DNA from: an uncultured Lachnospiraceae bacterium
Lineage (GTDB): Bacteria; Bacillota; Clostridia; Lachnospirales; Lachnospiraceae
Direction of reading: 5' to 3'
NCBI GenBank assembly: GCA_944383765.1
Contig: CALWQT010000018.1
Span: 1 to 39,626 of the forward strand
DNA: 39,626 nt
Positions 7,938-14,573 of the stretch are shown here, one piece after another; positions within the stretch are counted from its first letter, which is position 1, and each line of letters begins with the position of its first letter. A program made the translations under genes and the position numbers. Below the pieces are notes generated by a model. That model had not been told where the DNA came from, did not search any database, and saw only the letters and a list, made by a program, of their open reading frames with translations.

Positions 7938-10103
7938 TTAGGCTAAAAATTTGTTTTCTCCGTCGACAGCTTTTTTAATGATTTCCATTTCGTATGAATT
8001 CAGGTTAAATACTTCAGCAATTAGTGTATCTAATTCCTCGTAGACCATCTCAGCTTCTTTTAGCTCGAGTCCAGCTATCAGTTTGTCAGTAACTGTGATA
8101 ATTCTGTTTTGAGTAATTTCATCAACTAATGGAATAGGGATGTTCTCAATATGTGAACGTAAAACTTTTACAGAATTGAATTCTCGCTTATAAATGAATT
8201 GTGCAATTCTTGAATTAAGTATTGCTAATACATACTTTATTTTTATTCCTGCTATTTTAGGAATGACAATATTGCAGCTATTTAGTGAAAGTGTTTGGTG
8301 GTCATCATAAGCAAAAACTAATTGACTACTTATGAAACGATATAGTAATTTTTCATTAGCTCGGTACATTTCGGTGGGAGCAACCTGCTGGAAACTTTCT
8401 GGTTTGAAAACGATATAATTAGTTGCAGGATTAATGTGATACTTGCTAATATCAGCTCCTTTTAATACCATTTCATTTTCGACAGTTTTTTCACCAGAAA
8501 TATACTTGTTGTTATTACCGGTTACGATGCCTAAGGCAAACTCTGCATTTCCAAGTAAGAAAGAAGCAGTACTAATGTTTTTGATTTTATTTAATACATT
8601 ATATTCTTCATCAGTAGTTACAAAACTAAAGTAGTCTGGTGTTATTTTTCGTTCAGTGTTTATGGTAAAGGATTCTGTACCAGTATTAACATTCATACCT
8701 AAAGTGGAGAATGTAGACTGTGTATATTGCAAATCAAGAATGATGCAAGGACATTGAACCCCATTAAATGTATTTCCTAAGAAATCGAGATTTTTTATTG
8801 AACAGTTTTTTAGTATTAGTTTTCTAATATTGGTGTGAGCTTTTACATTGAGTATGGCTTCAGGAAGAACAAACGTCAAATGCCCATTGTTAGAAAGGTG
8901 ATTAAATGCTTGTTCAATAAATGCATCGTATGATTCTATATTTTTGCCAGCGACTGATTTGAATATATTTCTTAGTTTGCTTTTTTCTTCTTCTGAGAAT
9001 TCATATCCCCAAGGTGGATTTCCGATTATATACTGGAAATTTGTTATCGTATAATCGGTTAAATAGTTTAATTCAGTAATATGTTCATAAATGGATGTGA
9101 TAGGTGCACCGTACTTAAGAGCCATATTGAGTCGCGTGATTTTGACACTTGCTGTATCTATGTCATTACCAAATATTGAATCAAATGAGATATTGGTAGG
9201 TAATTGCATAAGGAAATTTCCAGTGCCACAACAAGGATCCAGTATTTTTTGAGTGGATTGAAAATTAAGTTTACTTATTAGGCGTTTTACAACTTTTGTT
9301 GGAGTGTAATATGAACCAGTAGCTTTTCTATTTCCAATGTTTTTACATGAAATATAGATAAGCCCTAAAATATCTTCATTTGGTTCATAGATATAATCTA
9401 TGTTAAAAATTAAAGGATTCTCCTGGCAGAATTTGATTGCGGTTTCAATATTGTCAATTAGATCGTTAATTAACCTATCATACTCACCAATTGTGAAATG
9501 CCCTCTTAAAAACTGTAATAGGAGATTTTTTTTCTCACTAATTTGCAATTCCTGTTTATGTGTGAATAACTGCAAAGCACAATCTGCTATTATTAACTGA
9601 ATAGTGGAAACATCTAAATCAATCTCGTTATCAGATATTAAAGCTAATAGATTTTGTAGGGAAGGGATATTCTGACATTGTTCAGAAACATAAAAATTGT
9701 ATAGTGAATTGCCAGAAACGAATTTTTTGTTCCTTCGACTTTTTAATGCTTTGTTTTTGCCAGATTGTAATTCTGCACGCAGACTAGAAACATATTTTTT
9801 TGAAAAATAGGGGGTTTGCTTTTGGGTATATTCCGGAGTGAGTTTTCCAAGTTTAATCCAATTCCTTCCTGTAGCAGTGGAAATGCCTAATTTCTCGCAT
9901 AATTCTTTTAAGGTCATATAGTTTTTAGATTCTGGTATTGCAGATAATCTTTCGTCTGAAGGTTTTGTGGCTGTTGTGGGAATTAACCAAATACCACTTA
10001 CCATTTTGCAGCCATCAATTCTATTTGTTTCGCAGAGTTTTTGCACACGACGTTCGGATAGCTGAAATTTCTCTGCGGCTTCTTTCACTGCTATGTAATC
10101 CAT
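7938..10103 (-). CDS. Eco57I-type N6-adenine DNA methyltransferase with N-terminal HTH domains
   Basis: 721 aa from the ATG at 10103, 5 nt after AGGAGG; a 19-residue upstream extension lies within the promoter region and is not expected to be translated. Residues 1-50 and about 62-105 are two helix-turn-helix segments of MerR/excisionase style (AVKEAAEKFQLSERRVQKL; TLKELCEKLGISTATGRNW). The methyltransferase core follows: GSYYTP (263-268), SAM-binding motif I DPCCGTGNF (289-297), and catalytic motif IV NPPW (362-365). The C-terminal ~250 residues resemble a TaqI-type target-recognition domain. It probably methylates adenine in the site cut by the convergent nuclease. The HTH part may add operator binding and autoregulation or help DNA recognition. 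AT-rich relative to the host genes. Confidence 0.85.
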   Translation of the reverse strand: MDYIAVKEAAEKFQLSERRVQKLCETNRIDGCKMVSGIWLIPTTATKPSDERLSAIPESKNYMTLKELCEKLGISTATGRNWIKLGKLTPEYTQKQTPYFSKKYVSSLRAELQSGKNKALKSRRNKKFVSGNSLYNFYVSEQCQNIPSLQNLLALISDNEIDLDVSTIQLIIADCALQLFTHKQELQISEKKNLLLQFLRGHFTIGEYDRLINDLIDNIETAIKFCQENPLIFNIDYIYEPNEDILGLIYISCKNIGNRKATGSYYTPTKVVKRLISKLNFQSTQKILDPCCGTGNFLMQLPTNISFDSIFGNDIDTASVKITRLNMALKYGAPITSIYEHITELNYLTDYTITNFQYIIGNPPWGYEFSEEEKSKLRNIFKSVAGKNIESYDAFIEQAFNHLSNNGHLTFVLPEAILNVKAHTNIRKLILKNCSIKNLDFLGNTFNGVQCPCIILDLQYTQSTFSTLGMNVNTGTESFTINTERKITPDYFSFVTTDEEYNVLNKIKNISTASFLLGNAEFALGIVTGNNNKYISGEKTVENEMVLKGADISKYHINPATNYIVFKPESFQQVAPTEMYRANEKLLYRFISSQLVFAYDDHQTLSLNSCNIVIPKIAGIKIKYVLAILNSRIAQFIYKREFNSVKVLRSHIENIPIPLVDEITQNRIITVTDKLIAGLELKEAEMVYEELDTLIAEVFNLNSYEMEIIKKAVDGENKFLA

Positions 10104-10131
10104 AATAGCCTCCTGAATGAATATAATGAAT

Positions 10132-10160
10132 ATTATATGCGCAATAACGAATAAAATCAA
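10132..10160 (-). promoter_or_regulatory. Promoter of the methyltransferase gene
   Basis: On the minus strand, TTGATT (10160-10155), 17-bp spacer, TATAAT (10137-10132), 28 bp upstream of the start codon. The leader is therefore very short, leaving the HTH-bearing product a natural operator zone close to its own promoter. Confidence 0.7.
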
Positions 10161-10354
10161 TATTAATTATTTGCAGAGCTTGGGATATAATGAAGGAGGA
10201 AGAAATTTCCTATCACTTAAAGCTGTAAAATATAAATCATCTGGTTTCAATGTAAGAATATGTAATGAATTTTTAGCAAACACAAGTATTCTTTAATTAG
10301 TTAATGTACAAAACAATGGTATTCCTTAAGATTAAATGAAGAAACAGAAAAGAA
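10161..10354. other. AT-rich intergenic stretch without a recognisable gene
   Basis: Lies between the divergent promoters of the methyltransferase and the T-box leader. Only very short frames are present, for example one of 12 codons near 10189. I see no RNA gene, repeat or element end. Confidence 0.6.
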
Positions 10355-10383
10355 TTGACAACCAGGATTTTGAATGATAGAGT
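10355..10383 (+). promoter_or_regulatory. Promoter of the T-box transcript
   Basis: TTGACA (10355-10360), 17-bp spacer, TAGAGT (10378-10383). The transcript would begin near 10390 and run through the T-box leader into the dehydrogenase gene. Confidence 0.6.
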
Positions 10384-10389
10384 GATAAC

Positions 10390-10678
10390 AAACCAGTGAG
10401 AAAGAGTAAGTAACTTCAGTGATGCTTTCCAGAGAGCTGCAGATGGTGGGAGTGCAGTATGACAAAGCTGGAGCGAATGGGCTTTTGAGGGCGAGTTGAA
10501 ACATGGAGTAGGCGAGCCGGAGAGAAGACTCCGTTATCAAAGGAAGCATATGTTTGTATGCATGAGAGGATACAAGGAATTGTATCAAGCCGGGTGGCAC
10601 CGCAGGAGTATGATGATAGCAAAGCTCCTGTCCCTGCAAAGACAGATCAGTTGCAGGGGCAGGGGCTTTTTCTTTTTT
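10390..10678 (+). promoter_or_regulatory. T-box leader, probably tRNA-Trp responsive
   Basis: All parts of a T-box are visible. Stem I has AGTGA (10419-10423) on one side of the specifier loop, then AGAGAG and the GGTGGGAG distal loop. On the other side is GAA (10498-10500), ACA, TGG (10504-10506) and AGTAGG. A Stem III of the CGGAG/CTCCG type is followed by TTATC. The T-box core GGGTGGCACCGC is at 10592-10603. The terminator is GCTCCTGTCCCTGCAA paired with TTGCAGGGGCAGGGGC, followed by T5CT6. The acceptor-pairing bulge is TGGC, which demands G at tRNA position 73. Of the codons in the specifier region (ACA, ATG, TGG), only Trp has a G73 tRNA and is also directly followed by A, so Trp fits best. 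Uncharged tRNA should allow read-through into the gene at 10711. Confidence 0.85.
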
Positions 10679-10710
10679 GAAAAGACAGGTAGAGAAAGGA
10701 GAGATAGCAG

Positions 10711-11817
10711 ATGAAACTGGAAAATTATGAGGTACATCTTCCAAATTACTCGATAGGGGATCAGATTTACGATAAAATCGGTCCGGTGTGTGAATCTTAC
10801 GGAAAAAAGGTTCTGGTGATCGGGGGAAGAAAGGCGCTGGCAGCCGCCTATGATAAGATTGAGAGATATGTCAAACAGACAAATCTGACAATTATCGGAA
10901 AAGAGATTTACGGAGAAAACTGCACGTATGATACCGTTGAGAAACTCCGGCAGATGCCTTTATATCAGGAAGCGGATATGGTGTTTGGTGTGGGAGGCGG
11001 AAAAGCGCTGGATACGGTGAAGTGCCTGTGTATCACAGACGACAAACCGGTTTTTGCATTTCCAACGATTGCCTCAAATTGTTCGGCCTGCACGTCTGTC
11101 TCGATTATGTACAAGGAAGACGGCAGTTTCCTGAAACCTCACTTTTTCGTCCGTCCGGTCATGCATTCCTTTATTGATACGGAGATCATTGCAAAGGCGC
11201 CAAGCCAGTATATGTGGGCCGGAATCGGGGATACCTATGCGAAATATTATGAAGCCATGATTTCCTCAAGAGGGGAGAGGCTGGAACATTTTACTGCTCT
11301 TGGCGTGGCGACCAGCGTGATGTGCCGGAATCCGCTGATCGATTACGGCAGGCAGGCTTTTGAGGACCATAAAAAAGGACTCTGTACCTATGATGTGGAG
11401 CAGGTGGTTCTGGCTATTGTAGTAACCACAGGAATTGCTTCTATCTTTTTGACCAAGGATTTTACTCCGGATTACAACAGCGGTCTGGCCCATGCGGTAT
11501 TTTATGCCATGACGTCGTATCCGGTCATTGAGGAAAGGCATCTTCACGGAGAAGTGGTGGGATTTGGAGTGCTTCTCGCCCTTCTTGTGGATCATCAGTA
11601 TGAGGAGTTTGAAAAAATTTATGATCTTAACCGGTCTATAGGGCTTCCTATTTCCCTGGAAGAGATTGAAATTACAGAAGCCCAGTGGCAGGAATGTATG
11701 GAACGGATTCCGGACATGTCGGACATCGCCCATTATCCATATCGTGTTACAAAAGAAATGCTGGAAGAAGCCATGGATCAGTTGAGAGAAAGAGTGAAGA
11801 AAGATCAGGAAAAATAA
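10711..11817 (+). CDS. Iron-containing alcohol dehydrogenase family protein, GldA-like
   Basis: 368 aa cytosolic NAD(P)-dependent group III dehydrogenase, similar in length and layout to glycerol dehydrogenase. Seen in sequence: an N-terminal Rossmann-like half with VGGGKALD (94-101), and a helical C-terminal half with the metal ligands Asp174 (GDTYAK), His261 (LAHAVFY) and His279 (HLHGE). Start: ATG after AGGAGAG. The gene stands alone between a T-box leader and its own terminator. A T-box normally controls aminoacyl-tRNA synthetases or amino acid synthesis and transport genes, so this enzyme may serve amino acid metabolism rather than glycerol use. The substrate cannot be read from sequence. 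Confidence 0.8.
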   Translation: MKLENYEVHLPNYSIGDQIYDKIGPVCESYGKKVLVIGGRKALAAAYDKIERYVKQTNLTIIGKEIYGENCTYDTVEKLRQMPLYQEADMVFGVGGGKALDTVKCLCITDDKPVFAFPTIASNCSACTSVSIMYKEDGSFLKPHFFVRPVMHSFIDTEIIAKAPSQYMWAGIGDTYAKYYEAMISSRGERLEHFTALGVATSVMCRNPLIDYGRQAFEDHKKGLCTYDVEQVVLAIVVTTGIASIFLTKDFTPDYNSGLAHAVFYAMTSYPVIEERHLHGEVVGFGVLLALLVDHQYEEFEKIYDLNRSIGLPISLEEIEITEAQWQECMERIPDMSDIAHYPYRVTKEMLEEAMDQLRERVKKDQEK

Positions 11818-11830
11818 AGACTAAGGGTAC

Positions 11831-11872
11831 CGGCCGGCTGGTTCAAAATGGAACCGGTTGGCCGATTTTCTT
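11831..11872 (+). terminator. Terminator of the GldA-like gene
   Basis: A 14-bp stem (11831-11844 with 11851-11864, three G-T pairs) with loop AAAATG, followed by ATTTTCTT. Confidence 0.85.
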
Positions 11873-11932
11873 ATGTGCCTGCCCTGGATTTACAGATGTA
11901 TATTTTGGCAATAGAAAATAAGGCGTGGCAAG

Positions 11933-11961
11933 TTGGAATGTAGAGTAGAAAATGGTATAAT
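11933..11961 (+). promoter_or_regulatory. Promoter of the two-gene unit at 12147-14013
   Basis: TTGGAA (11933-11938), 17-bp spacer, TATAAT (11956-11961). The start of transcription should lie near 11968, giving a leader of about 180 nt. Confidence 0.7.
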
Positions 11962-11967
11962 CATGGT

Positions 11968-12146
11968 AATTTGAGACAACTGCAGCCGAGGGGATATCTG
12001 GTGCAGGATGACTGAAAAGAGCAGTTAAATATGCTTTTTATTTTTTGATGAGTTACCCTAGCAGATTTAGAAATATAATTCGCGAGATATGCATGCGTTG
12101 ATATGAGGCGTGTATTCCTCAAAAAATTTACACAGGAGAAGGCTTT
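11968..12146 (+). promoter_or_regulatory. Structured leader with competing stems and a U-run
   Basis: CTGCA at 11980-11984 can pair with TGCAG at 12002-12006. The overlapping AACTGC at 11978-11983 can instead pair with GCAGTT at 12021-12026, just before CTTTTTATTTTTT (12034-12046). Mutually exclusive stems ahead of a U-run suggest attenuation. A further small stem, TGAGG/CCTCA, lies near 12100-12121, before the AGGAGAAGG ribosome site. It matches no riboswitch class that I know. Confidence 0.35.
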
Positions 12147-13361
12147 ATGGAAAATCGTATCCATTTAGAGAATGATGACGAACTTCAGTTTATAAGTAAA
12201 TCAGGAGTAGCAGCCGTGACAGAATCCTTACTGGCAGACGTAAGAAAAAACATTGATAAAGGCGAAATCATAAGTGTTCCAATTGCGGAACTGGCTACTT
12301 TGGGTGCAGGTGTATCTTCACTGATACCGGTATTTAACACGGTTACACAGACTGCCACAATTTCAACAGCTGGTCTGTTCAGAATTGTGAATGCAGCAGC
12401 TGGCGATTCTTTGAAGCTGGCGAAAAATGGAAATGCTTGGGGGGCATTGCAAACAGCGACTGGTCGTTCAAAAATGGCTCAGTTTGCGGAAGCAGGTCCG
12501 CTTTCTGTAACGACACAGTCTGTAGCAGCCCTTAACCCGTCAACCATTATGATGGCAGCGGCTCTGTATTCTATTGAGAGACAACTAAAAACTATCTCAG
12601 AAACACAGACACAGATTTTGTTACATCTGGAAATAGATAATGAAGCCGTTGTTGAAGGAGATCTTGAAACATTGACAGAACTCATCAATAACTATAAACA
12701 CAATTGGGATAACCAGATTTATGTTCAGAACAGTCATAAGATGGTTATGGATATTAAGAGAACAGCACGAAAAAATATGCTTTCTTATCAAAAAAAGGTT
12801 GATGAAAGTGTTTCCACTAAAAAGCCGATTGTGGCTCAGAAACAGGTGAAATTGGTGTGTTTGGATTTGGAGAAAAAGCTCAAATACTATCGTTTATCCT
12901 TATATACCTATTCACTTGCGGCCATGATGGGGGTTATTCTCGGAGGTAATTATCAAGAGGAATATATCGCTGGTATCAAGAATGAAATTCAAAAATTGAC
13001 AGAAACATACAGAGAACTATTTGAGAAAAGTTCTCTGTATTTGGAAAAGCTGGGATCATCTGCTGTAGAAGTTAATGTACTTCAAGGTATTGGTGCAGCT
13101 GGAAAGGGTGTTGGTAAGTTTCTTGGCAGTATTCCGCTTGTTAAAGAGGGGACTGTTGATGCGTTCTTTCAGGATAATGGAGTGCAATTTAAAAAGAATG
13201 CATTAGAAATAGAAAAGAAGGCAGTACATCGATTAGCATCTCTTAGTAATCCAGGTACGGGAATCTTTGTCAAACAGATGGAAGATATGATTCGGATTTA
13301 TAATCATACGGAACAGATCTGTTTTGATGAAAAGAAAATTTATTTAGTATGTGCAGTTTGA
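12147..13361 (+). CDS. Uncharacterised 404 aa protein, partner of the downstream membrane protein
   Basis: I do not recognise the family. The ATG follows AGGAGAAGG. Residues ~40-75 are a hydrophobic, Gly/Ala/Thr-rich stretch (IAELATLGAGVSSLIPVF) and ~120-145 another (AALNPSTIMMAAALYSIE). A helical region follows (IERQLKTISETQTQILLHLEID, then INNYKHNWDN), and near 252-268 lies SLYTYSLAAMMGVILGG. Long amphipathic helices with isolated hydrophobic hairpins are what alpha-helical membrane-inserting or pore-forming proteins look like, but this is only a resemblance of pattern. No signal peptide is visible. The stop overlaps the start of the next gene, so the two are probably translated together. 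More AT-rich than the flanking host genes. Confidence 0.7.
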   Translation: MENRIHLENDDELQFISKSGVAAVTESLLADVRKNIDKGEIISVPIAELATLGAGVSSLIPVFNTVTQTATISTAGLFRIVNAAAGDSLKLAKNGNAWGALQTATGRSKMAQFAEAGPLSVTTQSVAALNPSTIMMAAALYSIERQLKTISETQTQILLHLEIDNEAVVEGDLETLTELINNYKHNWDNQIYVQNSHKMVMDIKRTARKNMLSYQKKVDESVSTKKPIVAQKQVKLVCLDLEKKLKYYRLSLYTYSLAAMMGVILGGNYQEEYIAGIKNEIQKLTETYRELFEKSSLYLEKLGSSAVEVNVLQGIGAAGKGVGKFLGSIPLVKEGTVDAFFQDNGVQFKKNALEIEKKAVHRLASLSNPGTGIFVKQMEDMIRIYNHTEQICFDEKKIYLVCAV

Positions 13362-14013
13362 TACTATGGAAAATATGAAAACATCTCTTGAAAAAATCAG
13401 AATCCCACGAAAAGGAGTTCCCCTTAACATACAGATCATAACAACAATGGGAATGATGCTGTGCGGATTTGTCCTTGGGGTATTGCAGAAATGGATGGAT
13501 GGCTCACCCAATCATATATTTCCAGTGGTGATGCAGCAACTTGATATTAGAAACTTTTTCGGTCGGCTGGCAATTTGGATTTTACTGGCAACAAGTATTT
13601 CGGTATACTCAAAATCACCTTTGAGGGCATCAATCAATACGTTTTGCTTCCTGATCAGTATGTTATCCGGGTATTATTTATATTGCAATTATGTGTTGGG
13701 TTTTCTTCCAAGGACCTACATGATGATTTGGATAGTGATTTCATGTATATCATTTTTTGTGGCATATATATGCTGGTATGCAAAAGGAGAGGGGATTCTG
13801 TCAGTTATTATCTCCAGCGGAATAATGGGTGTACTATTTGCCCAAGCTTTTTCGCTTACGAAAGGATTTTATGTATACAATCTGATGGAGGTTATTGTCT
13901 GGATCATTGGCGTGATGATCCTACGCAGGAAGCCAAAAGAGTTTGCTGTTGAATTGGCGTTATCCATTGTGGCTGCATTTTTGTATCAATTGGTGATCCC
14001 ATACTGGGGATAG
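13351..14013 (+). CDS. Polytopic membrane protein of unknown function
   Basis: 220 aa with about six or seven hydrophobic segments (approximately residues 27-47, 69-85, 93-111, 122-141, 147-168, 175-191 and 200-217), so an integral membrane protein. No catalytic or transport motif is recognised. A relation to the DUF6518-like family is a vague recollection only. The first ATG (13351) overlaps the previous gene by 11 bp; a second in-frame ATG at 13366 directly follows that gene's stop. Neither has a clear ribosome site, which suggests re-initiation by coupled ribosomes. The tight pairing with the 404 aa protein implies a shared job at the membrane. Confidence 0.7.
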   Translation: MQFDTMENMKTSLEKIRIPRKGVPLNIQIITTMGMMLCGFVLGVLQKWMDGSPNHIFPVVMQQLDIRNFFGRLAIWILLATSISVYSKSPLRASINTFCFLISMLSGYYLYCNYVLGFLPRTYMMIWIVISCISFFVAYICWYAKGEGILSVIISSGIMGVLFAQAFSLTKGFYVYNLMEVIVWIIGVMILRRKPKEFAVELALSIVAAFLYQLVIPYWG

Positions 14014-14163
14014 CGCTAATCTGTGTTTGAAAAATCGTAATCGAGAGTCCGACAGAAGTACGCAATGATTACCAAGGAATGCTGTAGAAAGTATTGAAAA
14101 AACATGAATTGAATAAAAAGTTAATAATTTTTTGAAAAATAAGAAAATAAGGAGTTTTTGGAT
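14014..14163 (+). other. AT-rich spacer before the left element junction
   Basis: No gene, hairpin with U-run or clear promoter found. It ends in AAGGAG with 8 bases to the ATG at 14164, which is the ribosome site of the duplicated phosphatase start. Confidence 0.5.
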
Positions 14164-14199
14164 ATGGTAAAAATATTATTCGTATGTCACGGCAGGTGA
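14164..14199 (+). pseudogene. Duplicated 5' end of the tyrosine phosphatase gene (left junction)
   Basis: Eleven codons, M-V-K-I-L-F-V-C-H-G-R, then TGA, preceded by a good AAGGAG box. The intact phosphatase at 18659 begins M-I-K-V-L-F-V-C-H-G-N. The match stops at the shared sequence TTCGTnTGnCACGGCA (14179-14194 and 18674-18689, 14 of 16 identical). This is the footprint of an element that inserted in the first codons of the gene and supplied a replacement 5' end. Confidence 0.8.
14179..14194 (+). mobile_element. Left attachment site of the 4.5-kb integrated element
   Basis: TTCGTATGTCACGGCA corresponds to TTCGTGTGCCACGGCA at 18674-18689. The longest unbroken identity is CACGGCA. The two mismatches are at wobble positions of the FVCHG codons, as expected if the element carries its own version of the gene start. 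Confidence 0.7.
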
Positions 14200-14253
14200 T
14201 ACATTGAGAACTAAAAACTCTTTGAAATCCAGGATTTTTTTAAAATATGATAT

Positions 14254-14278
14254 AAATTTACGACACATTTGCGACAGA
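14254..14278 (+). repeat. Left arm-type repeat of the integrated element
   Basis: AAATTTACGACAC followed by ATTTGCGACAGA. The same pattern, AAATTTACGACAG then AATTTACGACAGA, occurs in the same orientation at 18506-18531. Paired TTnCGACA units near both ends are consistent with arm sites of a tyrosine recombinase. Confidence 0.6.
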
Positions 14279-14322
14279 GAAGACCAAGCTATGATAACAA
14301 TGTTGTGAAAGAGGTTAAAGCA

Positions 14323-14484
14323 ATGAAAGAACAAGATGCTGAAAATAGAATTGATTATATTTTTGTTGGAGATTATTACATACCGAAGTTGAGAATGCCG
14401 GAAGAAAACATAATGATTGGAAAATAAGGATTTCTGCGTAAGGAGTATATAAAAGAAAGACATCCCGGCGATGTAAATGAATAG
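14323..14484 (+). pseudogene. TnpV-like remnant interrupted by a stop codon
   Basis: The frame begins MKEQDAENRIDYIFVGDYY and continues PKLRMPEENIMIGK, which matches my memory of the N-terminus of TnpV-type transposon proteins of gut Clostridia. A TAA at 14425-14427 replaces the aromatic codon expected after IGK. The same frame continues with GFLRKEYIKERHP, also typical of TnpV, and ends at 14482-14484, well short of the usual ~110-120 aa. It is therefore a dead gene with both a nonsense mutation and a 3' truncation. Confidence 0.7.
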
Positions 14485-14573
14485 ATAGTGTATAGTTGTT
14501 ATTATCATTGAATGTTAGGAATGGTTTCAGGATTACTAAGTCCGTTTATAATTAAGAAGCATAGTAACGGAGA

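Noticed and set aside
10301..10744. Minus-strand 147-codon frame opposite the T-box leader
   Set aside because: It is antisense to a structured RNA leader and lacks start signals; the T-box explains the conservation.
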